Numbered from the stretch's first letter, positions 15,623-24,899 are shown. The stretch: 64,000 nucleotides of DNA from DATMFV01 sp035555975 (GCA_035555975.1 DATMFV010000135.1:6568-70567), one strand, 5' to 3'. Notes: generated from the letters alone by a model not told the origin. Program-made: numbers and translations.

Positions 15623-17164
15623 ATGGGGTTCATGGAACTTCCCCTCTGCTTCCGGCTTTCCGCCCTCCTTGCCGCGACAACCTTTCCGCGCTGTTGCCGA
15701 ATCGCGGCCGTCGGAGGATTTCTGGGCCTGTTGGCCTCCCCGCTCCCGGCGGCAACCGAATATGAAATTGACCTCGGCGACTCTTCGGTCAGCACCAACT
15801 GGGACGACGCGCCGTGGGACCCGGATGGCATTCCCGGAGCATCGGACACGATCACGGTCCTTTCCGCAGGCAATCTTTTTCTTCAGACCAACCGGACGCT
15901 CAACATCCTGCGCGGCTCCGGCAACTTCCGGGTCCGAAGCGGCAATACGCCAAACGTTGATTCCATCAGCAATCAACTGACGGTCCAGGCGATTGAGGCG
16001 GGTTCCGGCAACAGCTTCCAGTTTTTCAACCGTAGCGACACCGTCACCCTGAGTGTCCAAACCGGGAGCCTGACGATCGGAACAACCGGCAGCGCCGTGG
16101 TCAACATCGGCCAGTTCGGAGGGAGCAACTCGATTGCGGCTTTCAAGGTCACCGGAACCACCACGCTCAATAGCAACAGCAAGCTCAACCTCGTGGAAAG
16201 CAACGGCGTTGACCTCGGGCGGGTGGTCTTTGCCAACGCCACCACCGAAACCCGGATTCCGACCATCAACTTCGCAACCACCACGGGCGGCGCCAATGCC
16301 AGCTACGGCGTTTCCGTTCATAGCCTGAGCGCCAGCGTGGCCGCAGCGCGCCAGGCTACGGTGACCGCCACCGCCACCGCAAAAGTCACCCTCAAAATCA
16401 CCGGGCCGGGCACCTCCGGGGTTGCCAACACCTACCGGTACGACGGCATCCTTTCCGAAGGCGGCGGCGGGACACTAGCTGTCGAGAAAAACGGGATCGA
16501 CACGCAGGTCCTTGGTCGCGCCGAAGGGAACACCTACACGGCAGGCACGGTGATCAAGGGCGGTATTCTGGCCGTCGCCAACGAAACCGGAAGCGGCCTC
16601 GGCAGCGGGGCGGTCGCCGTGAACGACGGCGGCGTTCTTGCCGGGAACGGGCGGATCGAAACGGGCGACGGCCATTCGGTTTCCGTCACATCGGGCGGGA
16701 GCATCGCGCCGTCGCTCCCCGGCGCGACCGGCTTTTCCACCCTCACCTTGAGTGGAGCGTCCAACGGCAGCGCGCCGACCCTGCTGATGAACGAAGGAGC
16801 CTCCTTCACCCTCCGGCTTGGAGCCGACGATGCGAGCGACCGGCTCCTGCTGACCTCCTATACCGTCGGCGATCTTTCCCTTGACCGGACCGCCGTCAAC
16901 GTCACCGGCATCCAGGCCGGGAACTACCTTCTTTTTCAGTTTGAGGATGGTTCCGGCAACGCCGTCGCCTCCGGGTTGACCGGCGGGCTGGAGCCGGGAA
17001 GCGGTTTTGAAGGCTGGGAAAGCCTCTCCTCTTTTGTCTATGATGACGCTGCAGGAGCCATTTACCTCCAGGTCATCCCGGAACCGGGCAGCACCGCCCT
17101 CGCCGTGGCCGGTCTGGGGGCGATGGCGCTCCTCGCCTTTCGCCAACGCCGCATCCTGAAATGA
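15623..17164 (+). CDS. PEP-CTERM protein with autotransporter-associated beta-strand repeats (cassette A)
   Basis: A secreted 513-residue protein. The N-terminal signal covers about the first 43 residues (hydrophobic core IAAVGGFLGLLASPLPAA). The body is Ser/Thr/Asn/Gly-rich and low in Cys, and it contains repeat segments typical of right-handed beta-helix proteins (YTAGTVIKGGILAVANETGSG, LGSGAVAVNDGGVLAGNG matches the autotransporter-associated beta-strand repeat). The last 30 residues are a canonical PEP-CTERM tail: VIPEPGSTAL, a hydrophobic segment AVAGLGAMALLAF, and RQRR. Such tails are processed by exosortase, which is not encoded here. AAGGAAC precedes the start. The next gene, a pseudopilin, overlaps its stop by ATGA (17161-17164). 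Confidence 0.93.
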   Translation: MGFMELPLCFRLSALLAATTFPRCCRIAAVGGFLGLLASPLPAATEYEIDLGDSSVSTNWDDAPWDPDGIPGASDTITVLSAGNLFLQTNRTLNILRGSGNFRVRSGNTPNVDSISNQLTVQAIEAGSGNSFQFFNRSDTVTLSVQTGSLTIGTTGSAVVNIGQFGGSNSIAAFKVTGTTTLNSNSKLNLVESNGVDLGRVVFANATTETRIPTINFATTTGGANASYGVSVHSLSASVAAARQATVTATATAKVTLKITGPGTSGVANTYRYDGILSEGGGGTLAVEKNGIDTQVLGRAEGNTYTAGTVIKGGILAVANETGSGLGSGAVAVNDGGVLAGNGRIETGDGHSVSVTSGGSIAPSLPGATGFSTLTLSGASNGSAPTLLMNEGASFTLRLGADDASDRLLLTSYTVGDLSLDRTAVNVTGIQAGNYLLFQFEDGSGNAVASGLTGGLEPGSGFEGWESLSSFVYDDAAGAIYLQVIPEPGSTALAVAGLGAMALLAFRQRRILK

Positions 17165-17955
17165 ATCCCCCCTCCCCCAGAGGCCGCCGCGGTTTCACCG
17201 TGCTGGAACTGCTTTGCGCCACCGCCATTCTCGCGGTCCTGCTTCTCATCGTACTGGGGCTTGGCGGCAACCTGCGGGAGAAATCGTACACCGCCCGGTG
17301 CGCGGCCAACCTGAAACAGATCGGCGCGGTCACGGCCCTTTACGTGGCGGAGCACGACGGCTTTCTCCCCCACTACCCGCCGACCAGCAGCGATGCCAGC
17401 CTCGGCTACGCCACGGTCGGTTCGTGGTACTGGCACCTCGCGCCCTATCTCAATATCCCCCGCTCCGAGAAGAACCTCCGCTCCATCCTCGGACCCGACA
17501 AGGAGACCGGCCTGCCGGGACCGGTCGTCTTCACCTGCCCGGGGCAAAAACAGGAATCCTACACGCCGGATCAGTTCCAGCGTCATTTTACCTACCCTTC
17601 GCTGCGCCCCGTCAGTTACGCGCCGAGCCACCGGATGCGCTCCGAGACGCCGCTTTCGTGGAAGGGCGAAGAGGGGCGCTTCGTCTCGCCCGTCCGCCTG
17701 CGCGACATCCGCGAGCCCTCGCAAAAAATCTGGCTCTCGGACTCCCCCTCCCCGGACGCGATGAATGTCTCCAACTACCGCTGGCTCGATGACTGCGCGC
17801 CGCAGGATGCCTACCCACGCTGGGGTTTCTCCCGGCATCACGGCGGCGGCAACGCCCTTTTTTGCGACGGGCATGTGGAATGGATCGCCCTTTCCGCTAT
17901 CCGCGAGGGCGATTTCCAGGCCAATCTCTACCGGCTCTTTTTTCCTTTCCGATAA
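17161..17955 (+). CDS. Type II secretion/type IV pseudopilin-like protein with H-X9-DG C-terminal motif (cassette A)
   Basis: A 264-residue protein. The prepilin peptidase site is RRGFTVLELLCATAILAVLLLIV at residues ~9-31: cleavage after Gly, Phe+1, Glu+5. A large globular domain includes YTARCAANLKQIGAVTALYVAEHDGFLP. The PVC-specific C-terminal signature is RHHGGGNALFCDGHVEWI (His-X9-Asp-Gly). Two Cys residues (FTCPGQK and CAAN) are typical. It is translationally coupled to the upstream PEP-CTERM gene, and the downstream YetA-like gene starts directly after its stop. No pilus or type II secretion operon is present in the window. Confidence 0.93.
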   Translation: MNPPSPRGRRGFTVLELLCATAILAVLLLIVLGLGGNLREKSYTARCAANLKQIGAVTALYVAEHDGFLPHYPPTSSDASLGYATVGSWYWHLAPYLNIPRSEKNLRSILGPDKETGLPGPVVFTCPGQKQESYTPDQFQRHFTYPSLRPVSYAPSHRMRSETPLSWKGEEGRFVSPVRLRDIREPSQKIWLSDSPSPDAMNVSNYRWLDDCAPQDAYPRWGFSRHHGGGNALFCDGHVEWIALSAIREGDFQANLYRLFFPFR

Positions 17956-17956
17956 T

Positions 17957-20900
17957 ATGAAACCGCTCCTTCTTCTCTTCATCCTCCCCGCCTCTCTCTT
18001 TGCCTCGTGGCGCTACGAAGAGGGAGGAACCCGGGTGGAGATCGACACGACCCGCACCGGCCAGTTGATCCATTGGGTCGATGACGGCAAAACGTGGGTC
18101 GACAACCGGGCGCAGGCCGCCCCGCCGCTGCAATCCGGAAAGAAAAGTTTCCGCGCGGAGTCCGCCACGCAAGAGAAGGATGGCGTGGTGATCCAAGGAA
18201 AGCTCGGGGGTGAAACTCCGGCGACGCTCGCCTACCGTATCGAGGAAGGGGGACGACGCCTCCGGGTCACCTTGACGACTGGCGGCAAGCACGATGAACT
18301 TTCCTGGAGCCTCCCGCTCGCCTTGCAGCCGCGCAAGCGGATCTGGTATCGGGGCGATCGCGGGCTGGAGTGGGACACGCGCCATTTCTACCAGTTCACG
18401 GCCTCGACCTTCACCGCCCTCCTTCCACGGCCCGACCGCAACGAGTGGCGTTACTTCGCGCTCGACCAGCGCAGGCCCGACGGCTTCCGGCTCTGGCGCT
18501 GCGAAAGCGCGAAAACCTCGCCGCTTCTGATGCAGGAAGGGGAGACTGCCGAGCCACGCGTGCAGATTTATGACGAACGGGGCGGTGTGAGCGTTGAAAT
18601 TGCCGATACCGCCTCGCCGTATAGCCTGCGGGTCGATGCCGCCGGGGGAGCCGTGGCGCAGGTCGTCTTTCCCGGGCGGGAGCCGACGCATGAAATCGTC
18701 CTGAGCGTCCACCCTTCCGAAGCCGCCGTTCTCAAAGCGCGCGGGAAGCCGACCCGCATCGACCGCCCGGCTCCGGAAACGGCGTTGCAGGAGCCGGCGT
18801 GGCTGCGCGAAACGCCAGACGCCACCGGGACGCAATATGTCACCGGCGGTTATCCGTTTGCGGCGGGCACGCTCACGTCGATGGAGAACGTACGGGTCCA
18901 AGTCGCCGGAAATCCGGTTGCCGTGCAGGCCAAACCACTCGCGTTCTGGCCCGATGGCAGCATCAAGTGGGGTCTTCTGACCTTTCCAATTGATCCCGCA
19001 AAAGCGGTCAAATCCGCAGAGCCGCCGCGCATCTCCTTTCGCACGGGACGCTTCCTCCCCGTCACGGTTTCCACGAAAAAAGAGAAAACAGCCGCGCCGG
19101 AAGCCGCATTGACGCTCCACGTCGCCCAACCTGCCGACGGAAAAGCGACCATCACCAACGGGAAGCTCGAAGCGACCCTCTCCACCGGCAACCGCTGGCT
19201 CGAAAGCCTCCGCTGGGAAGGCGTCGAGCAACTTTCGGGCGATCCGGCCGCACGGCTTGCCTATGCCGATTACCGGCTCGACCCGAAAGCCGTTGATCCG
19301 TTCGAGGGAACGCTTTCCGGCGGCGCGGACGACCGGGGGACGCTCAAGGTCGATTCGCTGACCGTCGAGGAAAGCGGGCCGTTGCGCGCGATCATCCGGC
19401 TTGAAGGATTGACCGACAACCGGGAACCGACGCGGATCATCCTCCGGCTGGAGTTTCTCGCCGGGCGTCCGGAAATCCGGATCACCCACACCGCCGTCCT
19501 CCGGTTTCTTGACCCTCGCAAGATCTTCCTGACCGGGCTGGGGCTGGAACTGCCGTTGACCCGCGAAGGAACGCTCCGTTTCGGCGGGTTTTCCGACAAG
19601 GCGGGCGGCGGCGCGGCCTCGCTGGTCCAGCAAACGCCGCTCCAGAGCGAACGCCGCTCCGATGGCGACGCACCCCTCCCCGGCGGACGCGCCCCCGGCT
19701 GGGGAACCACGGGCACGCACTTCGCCATGATCCGCAACTTCTGGCAACAGGCTCCCCACGCGCTCACCTTTGACGCCAACCGGCTCCAGCTTGAACTCTG
19801 GCCCTCCGACGGTCCGCCAATGGACATGCGCCGCTATTCCAATGAACCGCACCGGGCGCAGGGGGAATCGGCCGCGCCCGATGCGTCGTGGGTCAAGGAA
19901 ACCTACTACGCGAACGGTCCGGTCTATGGACTTTCGCGCACCCATGAACTCCTCCTCTCGTTCGCGCCGCAGGAAGCCGAAGCGCTCGCCGCCGATTTCC
20001 AGAGCCCTCCCCTGCTCTACGCCGGGTGGGAGCCGTACCGCGCCGCCACCCTCGCCGCCGCCGAAGAGAAAGATGCCCCCCGTGCCTGGGAGAACTGGAC
20101 CCGGCTCGCGCAGTTCTGGCTCCACCACCGGGCGCTCTACGAGTGGTACGGTTTCTGGCATTTCGGCGATGTCCGCCACCGGTTCCGCGACGGGTATGGG
20201 CGGATTGCGACCCCCGAACGGCTGCTGGCCGACCGTCCATGGGAACAAACCAAATGGAACAAGGCGGTCGATCAAGCCAGCGGCATCGGGCGCGGCGATC
20301 TGACGCAGGATTACCAGACCCAGAACGACTGGGCCTACGACAACGGGCGCTGGGGATGGTCGAACACCGAAGGGCTCCCCGGTCTGTTTTTCCAGAACGA
20401 ATACCTGCGCCACGGCAACCGGAGCGTCTACTTCGCCGCCGAAGCAGCGGGCCGCCACGCACGCGATGTCGTCACGCGACAGGAGGGCTCCTACTTCGGG
20501 CTCGGCACCCGGCACGGCGTCCAGCACTGGAGCGATGGCAACCACGAGGAACGGCAGACCACGATCACCGAATACCGGCTTCACTATTTCCTGAGCGGCG
20601 AACCGCGCTCCCGTGAAGTTCTCGAGAACCTTTATCAGGGAGTTTATTCCAGGAAAAACGTCAGCAGCGCCGCCGCGCACAGCGGCCGCCTCGGCGGGTT
20701 GCTCTTTCATTGGGAGGTGACCGGTTCCCCGGAGGAAGCCGAAGCGCTCCACCGCTACACCCGGTTTTTTCTCTCCCCGAAAGGTCTCTACGTCCACCCG
20801 GCCGTCCACTTCCCCGATCTGAAAGTCGGAGCCCGCGAAGGTCTCAACGACGGGACCATGTTTTTCCAGACTTTCGGCGGCATGCACGCCCTGCTGGAGT

Positions 20901-21478
20901 ACCAGCAACTCACCAAAGACCCGGAAATCGCGGCTTCCGTGATCGCCATGGCGGACTCGGTGCTCAACGACCCGGAGATGAACGCGAAATACCGGCAGGG
21001 GAAAGCGTCCACCGGTAACATCTTCTGGCCCGCGATCGCTTTTGCCGCGCTGCACGCCCCGAAGCCGGAGCCGTACCGGGAACTGCTCGATGCGCTCGTG
21101 CGCAACGGCTACTGGAAGGCGACCTACCAGTCCGTCACCCGCAACCCCGCCCACTGGAGCGGTCCGACCGCGTTCCTCGACCGGAATGTCTCCGGCGGCA
21201 TGTTCTGGAACAACTGGGCTCCCTATATGGTCCAGGCGATCGACGAAACGAAGCTCTGGGACGAAGCGATCGCCGCCGCGTTCCGTCAATACGAAGCGGA
21301 GGGAAGGCCGGAAACCCCCTGGCGGACCAGTTGGCAGTCGCAATACGATAACCACCCCGAACTGCGGGTCTACCTTCAGCAGCCATGGCTTGAGCCGTCA
21401 CCCGCCGCCCATCAGGAAAGCCCGCCTCTTACTGCTCCGCCTGCTGGAGGTCCGAAAGCCGCCGATAGATCCCATTGA
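17957..21478 (+). CDS. Secreted exo-rhamnogalacturonan lyase-like protein (PcRGLX/YetA family) (cassette A)
   Basis: A 1173-residue protein with a clear signal peptide (MKPLLLLFILPASLFASWRYEE). An N-terminal ~280-residue beta-rich region of unknown type is followed by a segment with the hallmarks of the PcRGLX/YetA RIFT-barrel domain: TGGYPFAAGTLTSMENVRV ... KPLAFWPDGSIKWGLLTFPI (residues ~295-345). A large middle and alpha/alpha-barrel region follows (IRNFWQQAPHALTF, WYGFWHFGDVRHRFRDG, EGLPGLFFQNEYLRHGNRS, HWSDGNHEERQTTI, FHWEVTGSPEEAEALHRYTRFF). The family contains exo-acting pectin (rhamnogalacturonan I) lyases, so a plant-pectin-type glycan is a reasonable but unproven substrate. The start at ATG 17957 gives the signal peptide. 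Its 3' end overlaps the convergent ABC exporter gene by 50 bases. Confidence 0.82.
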   Translation: MKPLLLLFILPASLFASWRYEEGGTRVEIDTTRTGQLIHWVDDGKTWVDNRAQAAPPLQSGKKSFRAESATQEKDGVVIQGKLGGETPATLAYRIEEGGRRLRVTLTTGGKHDELSWSLPLALQPRKRIWYRGDRGLEWDTRHFYQFTASTFTALLPRPDRNEWRYFALDQRRPDGFRLWRCESAKTSPLLMQEGETAEPRVQIYDERGGVSVEIADTASPYSLRVDAAGGAVAQVVFPGREPTHEIVLSVHPSEAAVLKARGKPTRIDRPAPETALQEPAWLRETPDATGTQYVTGGYPFAAGTLTSMENVRVQVAGNPVAVQAKPLAFWPDGSIKWGLLTFPIDPAKAVKSAEPPRISFRTGRFLPVTVSTKKEKTAAPEAALTLHVAQPADGKATITNGKLEATLSTGNRWLESLRWEGVEQLSGDPAARLAYADYRLDPKAVDPFEGTLSGGADDRGTLKVDSLTVEESGPLRAIIRLEGLTDNREPTRIILRLEFLAGRPEIRITHTAVLRFLDPRKIFLTGLGLELPLTREGTLRFGGFSDKAGGGAASLVQQTPLQSERRSDGDAPLPGGRAPGWGTTGTHFAMIRNFWQQAPHALTFDANRLQLELWPSDGPPMDMRRYSNEPHRAQGESAAPDASWVKETYYANGPVYGLSRTHELLLSFAPQEAEALAADFQSPPLLYAGWEPYRAATLAAAEEKDAPRAWENWTRLAQFWLHHRALYEWYGFWHFGDVRHRFRDGYGRIATPERLLADRPWEQTKWNKAVDQASGIGRGDLTQDYQTQNDWAYDNGRWGWSNTEGLPGLFFQNEYLRHGNRSVYFAAEAAGRHARDVVTRQEGSYFGLGTRHGVQHWSDGNHEERQTTITEYRLHYFLSGEPRSREVLENLYQGVYSRKNVSSAAAHSGRLGGLLFHWEVTGSPEEAEALHRYTRFFLSPKGLYVHPAVHFPDLKVGAREGLNDGTMFFQTFGGMHALLEYQQLTKDPEIAASVIAMADSVLNDPEMNAKYRQGKASTGNIFWPAIAFAALHAPKPEPYRELLDALVRNGYWKATYQSVTRNPAHWSGPTAFLDRNVSGGMFWNNWAPYMVQAIDETKLWDEAIAAAFRQYEAEGRPETPWRTSWQSQYDNHPELRVYLQQPWLEPSPAAHQESPPLTAPPAGGPKAADRSH

Positions 21479-23246
21479 GTTCGATCAGCTCCTCGTGGGT
21501 TCCGGCTTCGGCGACGACCCCCTGGTCGAGCACGTAGATGCGGTCGGCGTTGCGGATCGTGGAGAGCCGGTGGGCGATGATCACCGCCGTGCGGCCTTCG
21601 AGCAGGGTGTCGAACGCCTCCTGGATGAGCGCTTCGCTGGCGCTGTCGAGGGAACTGGTCGCTTCGTCGAGGATCAGCAGCACCGGGTCTTTCAGGAGCG
21701 CACGGGCGATGGCGATCCGCTGGCGCTGACCACCGGAGAGTTTCACCCCCCGGTCGCCGACCATCGTTTCGTATCCCTCCGGGAAACGGGTGATGAACTC
21801 GTGGCAATTGGCGCGGCGGGCGGCGTTGAGCACCTCCTCGTCGGTCGCGCCCGGCTTGCCGTAGGCGATGTTTTCGCGGATCGACCCGCCGAAGAGGAGC
21901 ACCTCCTGGGGAACCAGCGCCATCCGGCTGCGCACCTGCGAAAGGCCGAAGCTGCGGGCGTCGCATCCGTCGAGCAGCAGGCGGCCGCCCGTCGGTTCGT
22001 AAAACCGGAGGAGCAGCGCGGCGAGGGTCGATTTCCCCGCCCCGCTGGAGCCGACGATCGCAATCTTCTCCCCTGCCCGGGCCCGGATCGTCACCCCGCG
22101 CAGGACTTCCACGTCGGGGCGCGAGGGATAATGGAACGCCACCTCCTCAAACGCCATCTCGCCCGTCAAGGTGCAGCCGCCTTCGCTCGCAGGGGCGGAG
22201 CTGCCGAGCGCTTCAGGCACTTCGAGCAGCATCTCGCGCACCCGTTCGGTCGCTCCGAGGGTCCGCTGCACCTGGCTGAAGACCTCCGCGAACGACGCCA
22301 CCGAGCCGCCGACAAACATGGTGTAGAAGATAAACCGGGTCAGTTCGCCGTGGGTCAGTTCGCCGCTCTGCATCAAAACCGCCCCGTACCAGAGGACCAC
22401 GATGATCGACCCGAAAATCCCCATGATCACAAAGGCGATCAATCCCGCGCGGAGCCGGGCGGCGACCAGCGCGGTGGCAAGGTAGGCGAGCAGGTTGGTG
22501 CGGTAACGCCCTTTTTCGTACTGTTCGTTGCCAAACGCCTTCACGTTGACGACCCCCTGAAGCGTCTCCTCCACCACCGTGGCGCTCAATGCCAACTGGT
22601 CCTGGTAAATGCGCGAATGCCTGCGGACATGCCGCCCGAAAAGGACCGCGATGAAGATCAGGACCGGGAAGGAGGCGATCATCACCAGCGAGAGCTTGAC
22701 CGAGGTCACCGCGATGAAAATCACCCCGCCGACGAGCATCGCCATCTGGCGGATGCACTGCGGCACGGTGCTCGAAATGGTGTCTTCAATGAGGGAAAGA
22801 TCGCTCGCGAGCCGGTTGGAAAGCTCGCCGACGCGGTGCTCGCCGAAAAACTTCATCGGGAGCGAGATGAGCCGTTCGTAAAGGTCGAGCCGCAGCGCCA
22901 CCACGCTCCGCTCGCCGACCTGCGCAAACCAGTACGAGGAGAAATACATCAGCACCGCCTGGATCGCCAGCGTGCCGAGGAGGATCAGCGTCACGCTTTC
23001 CACCGTCGGCTGCCATCCGGAGGGGAGCACGTTCATCGACGGCACGGCGGCATCAAGCAGGTGGCCGACCAGCAGCGGAAACATCAGCCCGAACCCCATC
23101 GAGATCGTCGAGACCACCAGCGCCGCGAAAAACCGGCCGCGATACGGGCGGATGTAGTCGCGCAGGACCACCACATCTTCAAACAGACGGGAAAAGAACG
23201 GTTTCTTCGATGGGGAAGCAGGTTGGTCACTCACAGGGAAGAGCAC
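21429..23246 (-). CDS. ABC exporter, fused membrane and ATPase domains (MsbA/multidrug type)
   Basis: A 605-residue half-transporter. Six membrane segments lie in the first ~320 residues (IRPYRGRFFAALVVSTISMGF, LILLGTLAIQAVLMYFSSYWF, IRQMAMLVGGVIFIAVTSV and others). The ATPase domain has Walker A GSSGAGKST, a Q-loop in VPQEVLLFGGSIRENIAYG, signature LSGGQRQRIAIARAL, Walker B VLLILDEATSSLD and H-loop IIAHRLSTI. It resembles the MsbA/LmrA group (lipid or multidrug export), and homodimerises. The start is GTG at 23246 with GAGG eight bases upstream; a second GTG four codons later is possible. It is not obviously part of an operon. Confidence 0.95.
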   Translation of the reverse strand: MLFPVSDQPASPSKKPFFSRLFEDVVVLRDYIRPYRGRFFAALVVSTISMGFGLMFPLLVGHLLDAAVPSMNVLPSGWQPTVESVTLILLGTLAIQAVLMYFSSYWFAQVGERSVVALRLDLYERLISLPMKFFGEHRVGELSNRLASDLSLIEDTISSTVPQCIRQMAMLVGGVIFIAVTSVKLSLVMIASFPVLIFIAVLFGRHVRRHSRIYQDQLALSATVVEETLQGVVNVKAFGNEQYEKGRYRTNLLAYLATALVAARLRAGLIAFVIMGIFGSIIVVLWYGAVLMQSGELTHGELTRFIFYTMFVGGSVASFAEVFSQVQRTLGATERVREMLLEVPEALGSSAPASEGGCTLTGEMAFEEVAFHYPSRPDVEVLRGVTIRARAGEKIAIVGSSGAGKSTLAALLLRFYEPTGGRLLLDGCDARSFGLSQVRSRMALVPQEVLLFGGSIRENIAYGKPGATDEEVLNAARRANCHEFITRFPEGYETMVGDRGVKLSGGQRQRIAIARALLKDPVLLILDEATSSLDSASEALIQEAFDTLLEGRTAVIIAHRLSTIRNADRIYVLDQGVVAEAGTHEELIELNGIYRRLSDLQQAEQ

Positions 23247-23408
23247 TTTTGTCGCCTCGCGGAAAATTGCAAGCTTCCAGGCGCTGCCCGGGGCATTTCC
23301 TATGCCGCTCTGCTCAGGAACCGATCGACCCGAAAAGGGAAGCTTTTTTTCCCGTTTTTTTGCCGAAAAGCTGTTACCCGTTGAGCCTCAACGGGTTCTT
23401 CAAAAAAT

Positions 23409-23444
23409 TTGACAGAAACAATGGATTGCGGTATCCATTCTGTC
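23409..23444 (+). promoter_or_regulatory. Candidate nrd promoter with inverted repeat
   Basis: A perfect TTGACA at 23409-23414 is followed 17 bases later by TATCCA (23432-23437). The same stretch forms an interrupted inverted repeat: GACAG (23411-23415) with CTGTC (23440-23444), and AATGGAT (23420-23426) with ATCCATT (23433-23439). The overlap of the promoter with a dyad suggests repression or an RNA fold. Confidence 0.45.
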
Positions 23445-23447
23445 CTC

Positions 23448-23463
23448 ATACCATATGTTGTAT
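23448..23463 (+). promoter_or_regulatory. Possible NrdR box upstream of nrdB
   Basis: ATACCATATGTTGTAT matches 12 of 16 positions of the NrdR consensus (acaCwAtATaTwgtgt). It also includes part of a perfect dyad, ACCATA (23450-23455) with TATGGT (23461-23466) around TGTTG. It lies just past the candidate -10. NrdR sites usually come in pairs and a second box was not found, so the call is tentative. Confidence 0.35.
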
Positions 23464-23660
23464 GGTGTGTTGCATGGGACCCACCGGCGGGAAAGGCTTT
23501 CCAGGCCCTCCTCCCGGTGCCCGTCTCCCCCCTGAAACGACCTGCCATTCACCTCTGCCGACCATCTCCTTTTTTCAACCACCACCCCAACGCCAACCCT
23601 TAACCTGACCACCGTTTTTTCCTTCACCGCCCAACCACACCCTTTCACGCCACCTTCCCA

Positions 23661-24830
23661 ATGAGCAACCTTTCCACGCAACCGCCTGTTTCCACCGCCT
23701 CCGCGCCTGATCACGACCTTTTCCAGAACGAGGTCGAGCAGGGCGACCACGTCGTCTACACGATCGGCAACAAAACCTTCCGCCTCAACAAAGCGAAGGC
23801 CCGGGAGCGACTCGCAGGCAAAAAGGTGATCAACGGCCTCCGGAGCGCCGAGTTGAACGTCCTGCCGCTCAAGTACCACGAGGCGTACCGCATCTACAAG
23901 CAGATGAAGGCGAACCACTGGGAGCCCGACGTGATCGACATGACCAAGGATTGCACCCAGTGGAACACCGGCGCGCTCAGTCCCAAGGAGCGGTGGATCA
24001 TTGAAATGGGGGTCGGCTACTTTTCGGCGGCGGAAGGGATCGTCGGCGACAGCGTCCTCCACGTCATTGAAGAAAACCTGACGGCTGCCGAACTCAAGCA
24101 CGCCGCCCTGCGCCAGATCGCCGAGGAGTCGATCCACATGGACTCGCTGCTCCATATCATCGGCAGCCTCAACATCGACCTCGACGAGGTGACCGCCAAG
24201 TTCCAGGACATTCCGAGCATTGCCAAGAAAAACGCCTTCATCACCCGCCAGATGCCGGAGTTGAAGATGGGGATCGACCTGAGCGTAACGGAAAACAAGC
24301 GCAAGTTCGCCAAGGCGATCTTCGGGATCACGCAGGTGATGGAAGGCACCCAGTTCTACGCCCTTTTTGCGATGATCCTCTCGCTCCACCGCCAGAACAA
24401 GATGACCGGCATTGGCCAGATGTTCCAGTACACGCTGCGCGACGAGTCAAACCATATCGCGCTCGGGCGTTACATCCTGACCCAGCTTTTCAACGAAAAC
24501 CCCGATATCCGCACGCCGGAATTTGAAAACGAGCTTTTCGAGTTCATGCGCGAAGGGGTCGAACTGGAAAAGGAATTTGTGCGCGACTGCCTCCCGGAGG
24601 ATGGTGTCGGCATGACCCAGCGCGATTTCCTCGATTACGTCGACTTCAACGCCGACCGCCGCCTCACCAGCCTCGGCCTGCCGCCGCAGTCGCAGGTTCG
24701 CACCAATCCGTTCCTCTGGCTCGACGAAGTGATCTTCCTCAAAAAGGAAAAGAACTTCTTTGAAACGCGCGTGACCGAATACCAGACCGGCGGCAGCATG
24801 AAGAACACCCGGGAAGACGACCTGATCTAA
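23661..24830 (+). CDS. nrdB: Ribonucleotide reductase small subunit, class Ic-like, with Leu at the radical-tyrosine position
   Basis: The 389-residue R2 subunit carries the metal cofactor that starts ribonucleotide reduction. All six metal ligands can be placed: Glu125 (FSAAEGIVGD), Glu156 and His159 (EESIH), Glu228 (VMEGTQFY), Glu262 and His265 (RDESNH). The residue four after His159, which is the radical Tyr in class Ia/Ib and Phe in the chlamydial Mn/Fe class Ic enzyme, is Leu163 (HMDSLL). Other stretches closely resemble the chlamydial protein (HRQNKMTGIG, EKNFFETRV). A Tyr-independent, probably Mn/Fe or Mn/Mn cofactor is therefore inferred. The C-terminus, NTREDDLI, is an acidic tail suited for docking to the large subunit. 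nrdA follows after a terminator. Confidence 0.95.
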   Translation: MSNLSTQPPVSTASAPDHDLFQNEVEQGDHVVYTIGNKTFRLNKAKARERLAGKKVINGLRSAELNVLPLKYHEAYRIYKQMKANHWEPDVIDMTKDCTQWNTGALSPKERWIIEMGVGYFSAAEGIVGDSVLHVIEENLTAAELKHAALRQIAEESIHMDSLLHIIGSLNIDLDEVTAKFQDIPSIAKKNAFITRQMPELKMGIDLSVTENKRKFAKAIFGITQVMEGTQFYALFAMILSLHRQNKMTGIGQMFQYTLRDESNHIALGRYILTQLFNENPDIRTPEFENELFEFMREGVELEKEFVRDCLPEDGVGMTQRDFLDYVDFNADRRLTSLGLPPQSQVRTNPFLWLDEVIFLKKEKNFFETRVTEYQTGGSMKNTREDDLI

Positions 24831-24899
24831 AAAATTTTCCGGTTTCAGCGGCTTGCCTTCCCCGGTCTTTTTCTGAGAAAAAAGTTCCCGCTTTTATCG

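Larger units (their letters stand above)
23247..23660. other. Divergent intergenic region in front of nrdB
   Basis: A 414-base region between the ABC exporter (minus) and nrdB (plus). No coding signal was seen. Positions 23280-23400 and 23465-23640 are GC-rich or C-rich with no structure I can support; 23405-23470 holds the promoter and operator candidates listed separately. The stretch after 23570 is unusually C-rich and T/C-rich up to the nrdB start and has no good Shine-Dalgarno sequence. Confidence 0.5.

Noticed and set aside
17897..21355. A 1150-codon minus-strand open frame opposite the YetA-like gene
   Set aside because: The translation is compositionally skewed (Arg, Pro, Gly), without family motifs, while the plus strand has a signal peptide and domain motifs.
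23416..23431. Second NrdR box upstream of the first
   Set aside because: The match to the consensus is under half of the positions, so it was not called.
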